DNA of 64,000 nucleotides from Mycobacterium sp. ITM-2016-00317 (GTDB lineage: Bacteria > Actinomycetota > Actinomycetes > Mycobacteriales > Mycobacteriaceae). Positions 27,931 to 36,693 of this stretch are shown piece by piece. The position numbers and the translations under genes are program-made. Location of the stretch: contig NZ_CP134399.1 of the NCBI RefSeq assembly GCF_002968295.1, positions 5,890,001-5,954,000 of the forward strand. The letters are read 5' to 3'. The stretch's first letter is position 1; the number at the start of each line of letters is the position of its first letter. The notes below the pieces were generated by a model. The model was not told the DNA's origin, did no database searches, and saw nothing but the letters and a program-made list of their open reading frames with translations.

Positions 27931-28959
27931 ATGGATGAATTCCCGCAGGACTACCAGATCTTCGACCTCGGCGACGTGACGCTGCAACACGGTGCGACGC
28001 TGCGCGACGCGAAGCTCGCGTACAAGACCTACGGCGAACTGAATGCCGACAAGACGAACGCGGTCGTGTTCCCGACGTGGTACTCCGGCCGCCACTGGGA
28101 CAACGAGTGGTTGATCGGCGACGGGATGGCTCTGGATCCGGCGAAGTACTTCATCATCGTCCCGAACATGCTGGGCAACGGGCTGTCGACCTCGCCGTCC
28201 AACACGCCTCCGCCCTACGATGCGGCGCGGTTCCCGAACGTCACCTTCTACGACCAGGTCGAGCAGCAGCACAAGCTCGTGCGGTCGTTCGGCATCGAGA
28301 CACTGGCACTCGTGACCGGCTGGTCGATGGGTGCCGGGCAGACCTACCAATGGGCCGTCAGCTATCCGGACATGGTGCAGCGCGCCATGCCGTTCTGCGG
28401 TTCCTCCAAGACCAGCGAGCACAACATCGTGTTCCTCGAAGGCGTCAAGGCCGCGCTGACGGCAGACGCCGCGTTCAAGGAGGGCTGGTACACCGACAAA
28501 CCGGTCAGGGGACTGCGCGCCGCCGCCCGCGTCTACGCCGGGTGGGGTTTCTCGCAGGCCTTCTACTGGGAGCAGGAGTACAAGAAGATGGGCTACTCCT
28601 CCCTCGAGGACTTCCTCGTCGGCTTCTGGGAGGGCTTCTTCCTCGACCGCCGCGACCCCAACAATCTGCTGACCATGCTCTGGACATGGCAGAACGGCAA
28701 CGTCGGTGCGACACCGGGCCGCGGGTTCGACGGCGATCAGGTCGCGGCGCTGAAAACGATCAAGGCCAAGATGATCGTCCTGCCTGCCGAAAAGGACCTC
28801 TACTTCCCGCCCGAGGACGAGGAGTTCGCGGTCAGCCACATCCAGAACGCCGAGTTGCGGGTCATCCCAGGCATTTACGGCCATTTCGCCGGTGGAGACG
28901 CCAACCCCGTGGACAACACGTTCATCGACGACGTCCTCAAGGAGCTCCTAGCCGACTGA
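27931..28959 (+). CDS. MetX-like alpha/beta hydrolase
   Basis: 342 residues of the homoserine acetyltransferase-like alpha/beta hydrolase group. Typical blocks: LAYKTYGELN, NAVVFPTWYSGRHWDNEWLIG, nucleophile Ser132 in VTGWSMGAGQTYQW, and ALKTIKAKMIVLPAEKDLYF with the aspartate-bearing strand; the C-terminal His lies in IPGIYGHFAGGDAN. True MetX has longer lid sequence and is linked to metY; here it is alone, so acyltransfer to homoserine is doubtful and a hydrolase role is equally likely. Confidence 0.87.
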   Translation: MDEFPQDYQIFDLGDVTLQHGATLRDAKLAYKTYGELNADKTNAVVFPTWYSGRHWDNEWLIGDGMALDPAKYFIIVPNMLGNGLSTSPSNTPPPYDAARFPNVTFYDQVEQQHKLVRSFGIETLALVTGWSMGAGQTYQWAVSYPDMVQRAMPFCGSSKTSEHNIVFLEGVKAALTADAAFKEGWYTDKPVRGLRAAARVYAGWGFSQAFYWEQEYKKMGYSSLEDFLVGFWEGFFLDRRDPNNLLTMLWTWQNGNVGATPGRGFDGDQVAALKTIKAKMIVLPAEKDLYFPPEDEEFAVSHIQNAELRVIPGIYGHFAGGDANPVDNTFIDDVLKELLAD

Positions 28960-29019
28960 CTCGGAAGACACCCCCGGCCGATGTCCAAGGTGCCGGTTTC
29001 AGCAGTTGCCCGTGACGCC

Positions 29020-29604
29020 TCACTGCGGCCGGGTGAACGCCCTGCGCACAGCGGTGGCCAGCGCGGCGCGACGCCGATCGTGGAGGTCGGCGCCGTCGTC
29101 GGCTGATGCGGCGATCTGCAGGGATGCCGGTGACCAGCTCAACGCCATGGCGGTGACCATCGACAGGATGTCGACCGGGTCGATCGTGGGGTCCACGTGC
29201 CCCGCGGCTTGAGCAGCGGCGATCGCCGAGACTCTGCCGGCGTCCGGATCGCCGGGCAGCAGGTCGCCACTCGGGTTGCGTTCCAGACGCATCCACGCAG
29301 CCAGGCGGACCAACTCCGGCCGGTGCAGACACGTGTCGTAGAGCCCTACCGCGTATCCGGGCAGGTCGTCCACGTCGAATGTCACTTCGCCGACCAGCCT
29401 CTCGATGTGGATGGAGAACACCTCGTCGAAGAGGCGCTCTTTGCTGCCGAAGTATTGGTAGAGCTGGGCCTTGTTCGACCGCGCCGTTGCGACAATGCGG
29501 TCCACCCGGGCGCCGGCGATGCCGCGTTCGGCGAACTCGGCCGCGGCAGCCTCCAAGAGGCGTTGGCGGGTGACCTCACCGCGGCGGGTGGGCGCAGCAG
29601 GCAT
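29020..29604 (-). CDS. TetR family transcriptional regulator
   Basis: 194 residues: helix-turn-helix at ~residues 30-55 (RVDRIVATARSNKAQLYQYFGSK), then a ligand-binding domain of the TetR_C_33/AcrR-like kind. It is divergent from an alcohol dehydrogenase across 84 bp containing two palindromic sites, so it most likely represses that dehydrogenase and itself. The ligand may be the alcohol, aldehyde or a quinone substrate (inferred). Confidence 0.9.
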   Translation of the reverse strand: MPAAPTRRGEVTRQRLLEAAAAEFAERGIAGARVDRIVATARSNKAQLYQYFGSKERLFDEVFSIHIERLVGEVTFDVDDLPGYAVGLYDTCLHRPELVRLAAWMRLERNPSGDLLPGDPDAGRVSAIAAAQAAGHVDPTIDPVDILSMVTAMALSWSPASLQIAASADDGADLHDRRRAALATAVRRAFTRPQ

Positions 29605-29618
29605 ACCGCGGATTTTAG

Positions 29619-29674
29619 ACAGACTGGTTGGTCTGTGAGCGAGAACCCGCTACTCTAAACAGACTAGTTGGTTT
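29619..29674. promoter_or_regulatory. Paired TetR operators between tetR and adh
   Basis: Site 1, ACAGACTGGTTGGTCTGT (29619-29636), is an 18-bp imperfect palindrome with 6-bp ACAGAC/GTCTGT arms. Site 2, AAACAGACTAGTTGGTTT (29657-29674), shares CAGACT.GTTGGT with it. Centres are 38 bp apart. Site 2 ends just before the dehydrogenase ribosome-binding site and site 1 just before the TetR start, which fits dual repression. Confidence 0.8.
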
Positions 29675-29688
29675 ACTTTGGAGGCATC

Positions 29689-30735
29689 ATGCCGCGACGA
29701 GTGCGAGGACTGGCCGCCGACGGCCAGGCGCAACCGCTCCACGAGTGGGAGTTCGATCGCCGGGACCTGCGCCCCGACGACGTAGCGGTCACCGTCGACT
29801 TCTGCGGCGTGTGCCACAGCGATGTGCACGCTTGGCACGGCGAGCCCAGCTACGGCGGCGCCACTTTCCCGCTGGTGCCGGGGCACGAATTCGTCGGCAC
29901 CGTCGCGGAGGTGGGTGGCGCGGTGACGGAGTTCGCCGTGGGCGACAAGGTCGCAGTGGGTAACATCGTCGACTCCTGCCGGGTGTGCCAGATGTGCACC
30001 ACCGGGCACGAGCAGTTGTGCGTCGACTTCCCCACCCTGACGTACGGAGGTGTCGACCGCCGCGACGGCCTGCCCACCTATGGCGGGTACTCGACGGAAT
30101 ACGTGGTGACCGAGGGGTTCGTGTACCACCTGCCCGACGGGCTGGACCCGGCCGGCGCTGCGCCGCTGATGTGTGCAGGCGTCACCGTGTGGGAACCGCT
30201 GGCGCAGTACAAGATCAGCCCCGGCATGACGGTCGGCATCGTCGGCCTGGGCGGTTTGGGCCACCTCGCCCTCAAGTTCGCCCACGCCCTCGGCGCCGAC
30301 GTCCACCTCTTCACCACGTCGCCGGCCAAGGGCGAGGCGGCCCGCGCCCTGGGCGCCTCGGACGTCGTGGTGTCCACCCACGACGCGCAGATGGCCGACG
30401 CCCGCGGCCGGTATGACTTCATTCTCGACACCGTCCCTGTCTCTCACGACATCTCGAATCACCTCGCCACCGTGCGGCCGGGCGGCACCCTGTGCCAAGT
30501 GGGGGCTCTCGACGCGGTCACCTTCGAACCGGCGGCGCTATTGGGACGCAGTGTGGCGATGTCCGGAAGCGGCGGCCGGCCGGGCACACGCCAGATGCTG
30601 GACTTCTGCGCCGCACACGGCATCACCGCCGACGTGGAGGTGCTCCCGGCGACCGCGGTCAACGACGCGTTGGCCCGATTGGAACGCAATGACGTGCGAT
30701 TCCGGTTCAGCCTCGACATGACCACGATGCGGTGA
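29689..30735 (+). CDS. Zinc-dependent alcohol dehydrogenase (cinnamyl/YahK type)
   Basis: 348 residues of the medium-chain dehydrogenase family. Catalytic zinc: Cys in FCGVCHSDVHA and the PGHEFVG histidine-glutamate; structural zinc: DSCRVCQMCTTGHEQLC, which lacks none of the four cysteines. The NADP-binding motif is GIVGLGGLGHLALKFA at ~residues 182-197. This architecture fits YahK/CAD-type NADP-dependent aldehyde reductases with broad substrates. ATG 29689 follows GGAGG by 4 bases. The divergent TetR and its two sites indicate substrate-inducible expression. Confidence 0.92.
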   Translation: MPRRVRGLAADGQAQPLHEWEFDRRDLRPDDVAVTVDFCGVCHSDVHAWHGEPSYGGATFPLVPGHEFVGTVAEVGGAVTEFAVGDKVAVGNIVDSCRVCQMCTTGHEQLCVDFPTLTYGGVDRRDGLPTYGGYSTEYVVTEGFVYHLPDGLDPAGAAPLMCAGVTVWEPLAQYKISPGMTVGIVGLGGLGHLALKFAHALGADVHLFTTSPAKGEAARALGASDVVVSTHDAQMADARGRYDFILDTVPVSHDISNHLATVRPGGTLCQVGALDAVTFEPAALLGRSVAMSGSGGRPGTRQMLDFCAAHGITADVEVLPATAVNDALARLERNDVRFRFSLDMTTMR

Positions 30736-30832
30736 TCCGGCCCAGCGCCTACCGTCGTTGGTGATGGTCGAGAAACGTCGTCTTCACGCGTGGCGGCGGG
30801 CACTGTTGACGGCCACCACGGAAGGACCCACG

Positions 30833-31204
30833 ATGCCCGCCGCTTCCGATTCCGACCCGCTCGTTCTCGACCGGCTGCGCGAGGCGATCAATTCCGGCGA
30901 CGCTTCGCGGGTGGCCGACTGCTTCACCGCTGACTTCCACGCGGAATTGCCCCACCATCCCGAGCGGAGCTTCACCGGCGCGGACCGCGTGCTCGCCAAC
31001 TGGACCGCGGTCTTCACCACCGCACCCGATCTCACCGCCAGGGTGCTGCGCACGGCTCGCGGCGGCGCAGAGATCTGGTCGGAATGGGAGATCACCGGCG
31101 TCGACACCGCCGGCGCCCCGGTGACGTTCGCCGGGCCCGTGATCGTGACCACCCGCGACGGCCAGATCAACTGGGCGCGTTTCTATCTCGATCCCGTCAC
31201 GTGA
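30833..31204 (+). CDS. SnoaL-like (NTF2 fold) protein
   Basis: 123 residues. The SnoaL/NTF2 pattern: LREAINSGDASRVADCFTAD, HHPERSFTGADRVLANWTAVF and the strand pairs GAEIWSEWEITGVDTAG and GQINWARFYLDPV. Enzymes of this fold perform cyclisation, isomerisation or hydroxylation in secondary metabolism, others only bind ligands. ATG 30833 has GGAAGGA seven bases before. The last 22 bp overlap the convergent TetR gene. Confidence 0.85.
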   Translation: MPAASDSDPLVLDRLREAINSGDASRVADCFTADFHAELPHHPERSFTGADRVLANWTAVFTTAPDLTARVLRTARGGAEIWSEWEITGVDTAGAPVTFAGPVIVTTRDGQINWARFYLDPVT

Positions 31205-31785
31205 TGACCCCACGCGTCATCGCTGTTCCCCTCGGACGCTGCGGTCGGCCAACCTGCCAACGCCAGGTCGGCGACGGCATGAAGATCAGCCCGGCTTGCG
31301 CCGCTGCGGGCTTGGATGGCTATCCCTTGGCACACGGCGGCAATCCAGCGCGCCAGGACCACGGTGTCGACGTCGGGTAGCTCACCGTCGGCCACCGCGG
31401 TGTCGAAGCGTTCAGCAAGCCGGTGCACCGTCGTCTCGCGGAACTCCGTCAGGCCCGGCGCCTCCCCGACGGTCAGGCAACCGTGGATCTCGCCACTGAC
31501 GGTGTCGGCCGCGCCGTGCACCATCGCCTCGGCGACGTCGCGGGCCGTCGGCCGGCTCAGCGCATCGACCGTGTAGGCGCTGGGACCGGCGAGGTAGCGC
31601 CGCAAGGCCCGGTCGAACAGATTCTCCTTGGATCCGAACTCGGCATAGACGCTGCGGCGGTTCACCCCGGTCGCCGCCGTCACGTCGGAGATCGAGACTC
31701 CGTCAAAGCCTCTTTCCCAAAACAGCTTCATCGCCGCGTCCTCGACCTGCGCGGGGTCGAACTCCCGCGGACGTCCGATGCCCAT
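31183..31785 (-). CDS. TetR family transcriptional regulator
   Basis: 200 residues: a RPREFDPAQVEDAAMKLFWERG opening, helix-turn-helix GVSISDVTAATGVNRRSVYAEFGSKENLF (TetR_N of the AcrR/NemR-like set) and a C-terminal TetR_C_16-like ligand domain. Start ATG 31785 with AAAGGGA upstream. It is divergent from an SDR gene and its promoter region holds a perfect inverted repeat, so repression of that SDR and itself is likely. The 3' end overlaps the SnoaL-like gene. Confidence 0.9.
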   Translation of the reverse strand: MGIGRPREFDPAQVEDAAMKLFWERGFDGVSISDVTAATGVNRRSVYAEFGSKENLFDRALRRYLAGPSAYTVDALSRPTARDVAEAMVHGAADTVSGEIHGCLTVGEAPGLTEFRETTVHRLAERFDTAVADGELPDVDTVVLARWIAAVCQGIAIQARSGASRADLHAVADLALAGWPTAASEGNSDDAWGHHVTGSR

Positions 31786-31799
31786 CGCGATCCCTTTCT

Positions 31800-31817
31800 C
31801 TGTGATGCCAATCACAG
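31800..31817. promoter_or_regulatory. Inverted repeat in the tetR-SDR promoter
   Basis: CTGTGAT and ATCACAG form perfect 7-bp arms around GCCA, 14 bp upstream of the TetR start codon. The SDR start is 82 bp away on the other side. Most likely the TetR operator; an alternate weaker dyad lies nearer the SDR (AACAACCCGGTTCGTAA). Confidence 0.65.
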
Positions 31818-31898
31818 CAGGAATGTGCTCGCCATTAACTGACTTGACCTGAGCATACTTAGTAACAACCCGGTTCGTAATGACGAGAGGCCAGCACA

Positions 31899-32645
31899 AT
31901 GAGCACAGCACCCCTGACCGGACGGCGAGCACTGGTGACCGGAGGTTCGCGCGGGATCGGCGCGCAGATCGTGCGCCGACTGACCGCGGACGGCGCCGCG
32001 GTGGCATTCACCTATTCGGCCTCAGCCTCGAATGCCGACGAGCTCGTCGCCGAACTCACCGCGAACGGCGCCACGGTGGTCGCCATTCAGGCCGACGCCG
32101 CCGACCCGGCCCAGAGCGCGGACGCGGTGGAACAGGCGGTCACCGCACTCGGTGGCCTGGACGTGGTCGTGAACAACGCCGCCGTCGCCCATCTGGCCCC
32201 GATCGACGAGTTCCCCGCCGAGGAGTTCGACCGGTTGGTGGCCATCAACATCGGGAGCGTCTACTGGACCACCCGCACGGCCGTCAAGCACCTCGGTGAG
32301 GGGGCGCGGATCATCAACATCGGCAGCATCAACGCCGACCGGATTCCGGGGCCCGGATTGTCGGTGTACGGCATGACCAAGGGCGCGGTGCAGTCGTTCA
32401 CCCGCGGCCTCGCCCGCGACCTCGGTCCGCGCGGCATCACGGTGAACAACGTGCAGCCGGGCCCCATCGACACCGACGCCAACCCCGACCAGGGGGATTT
32501 CGCCGAGAGCCTCAAGCAGGTCACCGTGCAGGGCCGCTACGGACACACCAGCGACGTGGCCTCTCTGGTGAGCTTCCTGGCAGGCCCCGAATCCGGTTAC
32601 ATCACCGGCGCGCACCTGAACGTCGACGGTGGCTTCACCGTCTGA
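31899..32645 (+). CDS. Short-chain dehydrogenase/reductase (classical SDR)
   Basis: 248 residues with all classical motifs: cofactor loop VTGGSRGIGAQI (TGxxxGIG), NNAAVAH (NAG-like), catalytic Ser in NIGSIN, Tyr in VYGMTKGAV (YxxxK), and the PGPIDTD block. Ser/Arg near the first loop favour NADP(H). Sequence like GGFTV at the C terminus is typical of 3-oxoacyl-ACP reductase-type SDRs. Regulated by the adjacent divergent TetR, so substrate-induced; substrate unknown. Confidence 0.92.
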   Translation: MSTAPLTGRRALVTGGSRGIGAQIVRRLTADGAAVAFTYSASASNADELVAELTANGATVVAIQADAADPAQSADAVEQAVTALGGLDVVVNNAAVAHLAPIDEFPAEEFDRLVAINIGSVYWTTRTAVKHLGEGARIINIGSINADRIPGPGLSVYGMTKGAVQSFTRGLARDLGPRGITVNNVQPGPIDTDANPDQGDFAESLKQVTVQGRYGHTSDVASLVSFLAGPESGYITGAHLNVDGGFTV

Positions 32646-32771
32646 CGGCGGGCCATCAGGCGCGATCGAATCGACCATCCCCGCCAACGCGCTGGATGTG
32701 AGCGGCTCCTACCGAAGCGTGGTAGCGACACGTCCGGACCCCAGAGCTGACAGACTGAACGAAGGTGGCCG

Positions 32772-33728
32772 GTGAACAACCCACCGAGTATTGACATCCG
32801 GCGCGACGACGTGCTGGAAGCGCGACGCCGAATCAACGGCTACGTGCGCCGAACTCCGCTTCTGAGGGCGGAGGTAGCCGGCACGCAGCTGTGGCTCAAG
32901 TGCGAGTTCATGCAACATGCGGGCGTGTTCAAGACACGTGGCGCATTCAACCGTCAACTGGCCGCGCGAGAGCGCGGTGAACTCGATCCGAGGATCGGCA
33001 TCGTGGTCGCCTCCGGCGGGAACGCGGGCCTCGCGCATGCCTATGCGGCACAGCGCCTGAGCGTCAAGGCGACCGTCTTCGTTCCGGAGACCGCACCACA
33101 GGTGAAAATCGACCGCTTGACCGAGTACGGCGCGGATGTCAAGCAGATCGGTACGGAGTACGCCCACGCATACGACGCCGCGCGTGACTACGAAGCGGAC
33201 AGCGGCGCCCTGTTCTGCCACGCGTACGACCAAGTCGAGATATGCGCAGGGGCCGGAACGATCGCCGAGGAGATCTTCGAGTCGGCGCCGGAGGTGACGA
33301 CCATCGTGGTGGCGGTCGGCGGAGGCGGCCTGTTCAGTGGGCTCTCCGCAGCAGCCGACGGTAGGGCCGACATCGTTGCCGTTGAGCCGCAGCGGATTCC
33401 GACGCTGCACGCCGCGCTGGCGGCTGGCGCACCGGTGGACGTCGAGGTGTCGGGTATCGCCGCGGACTCGCTCGGTGCACGACGACTCGGCGATATCGCC
33501 TTTGCCCGCGCCGCCTCTGCTCCTCCGCAGTCGGTGCTGGTGTCGGATCAGCAGATCGTCGAGGCCCGGAACGATCTGTGGCAGTCGTTTCGAATCCCGG
33601 CCGAGCATGGTGCCGCGGCGGCGTACGCCGCCGTCGCTTTCGGTGCGTACCGACCCACCCGGGACGAAAACCTCGCCGTGATCATTTGCGGCGCGAACAC
33701 TGATCTCGGCACCATCGGTGACGCTTGA
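32772..33728 (+). CDS. Threonine/serine dehydratase-like PLP enzyme
   Basis: 318 residues of PLP fold type II. PLP-binding Lys54 in GVFKTRGAFN, the phosphate-holding GGGGLFSGLSAA, and ASGGNAGLAHAYAAQ. The closest class is catabolic threonine dehydratase/serine racemase, lacking the ACT-type regulatory domain of the biosynthetic enzyme. GTG start, no strong Shine-Dalgarno. It is convergent with the first LysR gene (16-bp gap). Substrate could be threonine, serine or a hydroxy-amino acid from the neighbouring accessory pathways. Confidence 0.88.
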   Translation: MNNPPSIDIRRDDVLEARRRINGYVRRTPLLRAEVAGTQLWLKCEFMQHAGVFKTRGAFNRQLAARERGELDPRIGIVVASGGNAGLAHAYAAQRLSVKATVFVPETAPQVKIDRLTEYGADVKQIGTEYAHAYDAARDYEADSGALFCHAYDQVEICAGAGTIAEEIFESAPEVTTIVVAVGGGGLFSGLSAAADGRADIVAVEPQRIPTLHAALAAGAPVDVEVSGIAADSLGARRLGDIAFARAASAPPQSVLVSDQQIVEARNDLWQSFRIPAEHGAAAAYAAVAFGAYRPTRDENLAVIICGANTDLGTIGDA

Positions 33729-33743
33729 CCGTTCGGCCGTGCA

Positions 33744-34670
33744 TCACCACGGGTCCGGTGTAGTCCGGTACGGGTCGCCGGGAGGTAGCCAACTCGTGTC
33801 GCCATCCGGTGGCGGGCTGGTCACGCCCCGGGTGAACGCGTCGATCGCCGCGTGTACCGCCGGCCGATCATCATCGAGCCGCCAGACCAGCGACCACGTC
33901 CACATCGGGGCAGGATCGACGATCGGACGCTGGACGAGGTCGCGCGGCAATTGCGCCGACTGCCCCATCGGCGAGTTGAGGACGGGCCGTCGCGTGCGCC
34001 GCACGTGTTCGAAGAACGTAGGCCCCGTGATTCCACCGTCGGCAATGGCAAGGGTGCGCGCACCGCACCGCTCTGCGAACAGTTCGCCGTAGCGATTCCA
34101 CGACCGCCAACTCTCACCGTCCGCATCGAGAAGTACCAGAACGTCGGAGGCCCTCACCGGGGAGTCGTCTGCGCCAACGCCCACCGCATACAGGCGGTCC
34201 ACCCCGATCAGGTGTGCGCCGAGCCCGGAATCGTTCAGGTCCCTGGTCTGCACCCAACAGATGGCAAGGTCGAGGCTCCCCTGCGCGACGCGAGCGGCCT
34301 GGATGTGTGACGGCATGACCCAGTTGTCGATCTGCAGATCCGCCACCGCTGCGGTACGTTCCGCCCAATCGATGGGACACCAGGCTACGTATCCCAAGCG
34401 GACGGGCGCCGCTGTCATGCCGATGGCTTCCCTGCGCATCTCGTCGGCTTGATCCACCAAGGCCCGGATATGGGGCAGGAGTGCCGCACCGCCCGGCGTG
34501 AGGACCACGCCCCGGCGATCTCGATCGAGCAACCGCACCTTGAGATCGCGTTCGAGCACCTTGATCTGCTGCGAAAGCGACGGACCCGCGATGTGCAGGC
34601 GTTCCGCTGCCCGGCCGAAGTTCAACTCTTCGGCGACCGTCACGAAGTAGCGCAGGTGTCGAAGTTCCAT
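33744..34670 (-). CDS. LysR family transcriptional regulator
   Basis: 308 residues: N-terminal HTH (LRHLRYFVTVAEELNFGRAA, then GPSLSQQIKVLERDL) and an effector domain. It is a clear paralogue of the LysR at 36,694: both share LGYV.WCP.DWAER, LDLAICW.Q..DL, SW.SWNRY..LFA, DGGITG..FF.H.RR and GDP residues near the C terminus. The effector domain is unusual in lacking the standard GLxTxPxG type core and instead has these cluster-specific blocks. It may regulate the tautomerase and dehydrogenase upstream of it. Confidence 0.92.
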   Translation of the reverse strand: MELRHLRYFVTVAEELNFGRAAERLHIAGPSLSQQIKVLERDLKVRLLDRDRRGVVLTPGGAALLPHIRALVDQADEMRREAIGMTAAPVRLGYVAWCPIDWAERTAAVADLQIDNWVMPSHIQAARVAQGSLDLAICWVQTRDLNDSGLGAHLIGVDRLYAVGVGADDSPVRASDVLVLLDADGESWRSWNRYGELFAERCGARTLAIADGGITGPTFFEHVRRTRRPVLNSPMGQSAQLPRDLVQRPIVDPAPMWTWSLVWRLDDDRPAVHAAIDAFTRGVTSPPPDGDTSWLPPGDPYRTTPDPW

Positions 34671-34830
34671 CTACGCGATCCTAATCCGCTGCCACGCGGC
34701 GACGGGACATGTTGAAACACACCTCATTTCAGAGGACCTCACACGGTGCTGCCCGTCGGTTCGGGCCGCGTCACCGCAAGGACGGCCGGCACGCTCAGCA
34801 AACTCCTAGTGGACACCCCGCTCGGAGGAG

Positions 34831-34859
34831 GGCGCGCCGGGGTCATGCCCCGGCGCGCC
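34831..34859 (-). terminator. Perfect 12-bp hairpin downstream of the tautomerase gene
   Basis: GGCGCGCCGGGG (34831-34842) and CCCCGGCGCGCC (34848-34859) pair exactly around TCATG. It lies 43 bp past the tautomerase stop (reverse strand) and 161 bp before the LysR start. GC-rich with no T-run, like many mycobacterial intrinsic terminators. Confidence 0.7.
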
Positions 34860-34901
34860 GGCCCCGCCCACCGAGTCAGCTGGGCGTCACGCAAGGAACC
34901 G

Positions 34902-35336
34902 TCAGATGGGCTTTTCACCCTCGGGCGGGTTGCGCAGGTCGTCGAGCACCACCGGCGCACCGAACAATCCCCAGTCTTGAGCCGGGACGTCGCGGATCAG
35001 GACATAAGCGGGTACGCGCTCGTCTGCCGGGATGTCGGCATGCTTCCTGACGCTGTCGGTGAAGGCGGCGATCAGCTTTTTCTTCGCCTCGGCGTCCAAG
35101 CCACCGTCAACGATGTTGACCTCGAAGCTGATGACCTTCGTCCCACCGGGCTTTCCGCCGTGATAGACCCGTCCGGCCGGGAACTCCGTGGCGTAGACCC
35201 AGGTGGTGCTCCGGACGAAGGGGGTGTTCGGCAGTCCCTCGCACTCGAGCCCGGCCGTCGTGATGTCGTCGGCAAGGGCGTCGATCGCACCTTCCGGGAA
35301 CATCCCCTCCGGGTAGTTGACGTAAATCAGTGGCAT
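34902..35336 (-). CDS. Tautomerase family protein
   Basis: 144 residues beginning MPLIYVNYPEGMF; Pro2 becomes the N-terminal catalytic proline after methionine removal, as in 4-oxalocrotonate tautomerase and MIF-like families. The length suggests a fused or extended monomer rather than the ~62-residue 4-OT. Sheet segments STTWVYATEFPAG and TKVISFEVNIVDGGLD fit the fold. It lies 27 bp downstream of an alcohol dehydrogenase on the same strand, implying linked degradation of an enol or halogenated acrylate-type substrate (inferred). Confidence 0.85.
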   Translation of the reverse strand: MPLIYVNYPEGMFPEGAIDALADDITTAGLECEGLPNTPFVRSTTWVYATEFPAGRVYHGGKPGGTKVISFEVNIVDGGLDAEAKKKLIAAFTDSVRKHADIPADERVPAYVLIRDVPAQDWGLFGAPVVLDDLRNPPEGEKPI

Positions 35337-35363
35337 GACTTCCTCCTTGATCTGTTGGCGAAC

Positions 35364-36431
35364 TCAGAATTTTGTGATGACGACGTAGCCGCGGGTGCCG
35401 AAGTCGGGGAGTACGTCGAAGACACCCTGCACGTCGTCGAACCCGATCTCGCGGCGAACATGTTGGTGGGGAGCGAGTTTCCCGTTCTGGACCATGGCCA
35501 GCAGTTCGGGGTAATCCGCGTGGGGATTGCCGAGGCTGCCCGAGATCGACCATTCCTTGGCCACCATCTTGTCGATGGGGATGGTGAGTTGGCCGTCCTC
35601 GCCGCGCGTCGTCAGCCCGACGGTGGCCAATCGCCCACCCTTCTGCAGCGACTCCAGAGCTGCGAGCGTCGCATCGTTCATCCCGACCGCGTCGATCGAG
35701 ACCTGCGAACCGATGCCGCCGTTGACGGCCTGGACTCGTTCGCCGACTTCCACCGGAGTCATGCCGTCGGAGTCGATGACTTCCATCGCGCCTAGCTTCG
35801 TCGCCTCAGCCAGCCGATCGGGCTGCTTGTCGACTGCGACGACCTGTGCTCCAAGGGCAGAAGCGATTTCGACTGCGGCAAGGCCGACCCCGCCGAGTCC
35901 CACGACCGTAACCGTCTCGCCGGCACGCACCGACGCGCGTGTGCGGACTTGCCGGTAAGCCGTCATGTAGCGGCAACCCAGCACCGCCGCATCGAGTTCA
36001 GTGACCTCGCTCGGGAGGGGAATGCAGTTCAGGTTGGCGTTGGGGACGCGGACGTACTCCGCGAATCCCCCGGAACCTTCGACCAGGAACGGCCACGCCC
36101 AGTTGTCGCAGAGATTCTGCAGGCCCCTTCTGCAGTAACGGCATTCACCACAAGCAAGATTGAATGGGATGGTGACCCGGGTGCCGGTCGACACGGCGGT
36201 CACCTTGCTGCCCACGCTCTCGACCACGCCGCCGATCTCGTGACCCAACGTCGTAGGCAGTGGAGGGTGAAGCCCGATCCACGCCCAGTCGCCGTTCCAA
36301 ACGTGCCAGTCAGTGCGACAAACTCCCGATGCGGTCACCCGGATCAGCGCGTCGTCGTCGCCGATCTCGGCAACGGGGACATCACGTATTACCAATTGCT
36401 TTCGAAAAGCGTCCATCTGCACAGCGCGCAT
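35364..36431 (-). CDS. Zinc-dependent alcohol dehydrogenase (MDR family)
   Basis: 355 residues. Catalytic zinc in ASGVCRTDWHVW and LGHEIGG; structural zinc cysteines in CGECRYCRRGLQNLC; Rossmann motif VVGLGGVGLAAVEIA. Closer to the NAD-dependent alcohol/polyol dehydrogenases than to the 29.7-kb YahK-type enzyme. Start chosen at MRAVQMDAF (36431); MKGALTEM at 36452 is possible and GGGAG lies between the two. It is first in a probable two-gene unit with the tautomerase, and divergent from the second LysR across 262 bp. Confidence 0.9.
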   Translation of the reverse strand: MRAVQMDAFRKQLVIRDVPVAEIGDDDALIRVTASGVCRTDWHVWNGDWAWIGLHPPLPTTLGHEIGGVVESVGSKVTAVSTGTRVTIPFNLACGECRYCRRGLQNLCDNWAWPFLVEGSGGFAEYVRVPNANLNCIPLPSEVTELDAAVLGCRYMTAYRQVRTRASVRAGETVTVVGLGGVGLAAVEIASALGAQVVAVDKQPDRLAEATKLGAMEVIDSDGMTPVEVGERVQAVNGGIGSQVSIDAVGMNDATLAALESLQKGGRLATVGLTTRGEDGQLTIPIDKMVAKEWSISGSLGNPHADYPELLAMVQNGKLAPHQHVRREIGFDDVQGVFDVLPDFGTRGYVVITKF

Positions 36432-36693
36432 CTCGGTCAACGCTCCCTTCATCTTGTCTGTGGATTCTCGGACCGTGGCGTCAAATTCACTGTCGTGTCC
36501 GTGCCGCGTCAATCGGCCCTCGTCAATCGTCAGCGGAGCACGCCCGATATCAAAGGACGGCGTTCCTCCCAGCTTGGAGCCACAACCTCAGACGCAACGG
36601 TCGGGCCACACCGCCCATGTCACCCGACAGGCTAGGCAGCGATTCGACGGCATCGGTCGTGATCCGGCCCGGTCTGAGATAACGTGAGATGCC

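Noticed and set aside
34746..35795. 349-codon plus-strand open frame over the tautomerase and dehydrogenase
   Set aside because: Antisense to two genes with intact family motifs; no domain seen.
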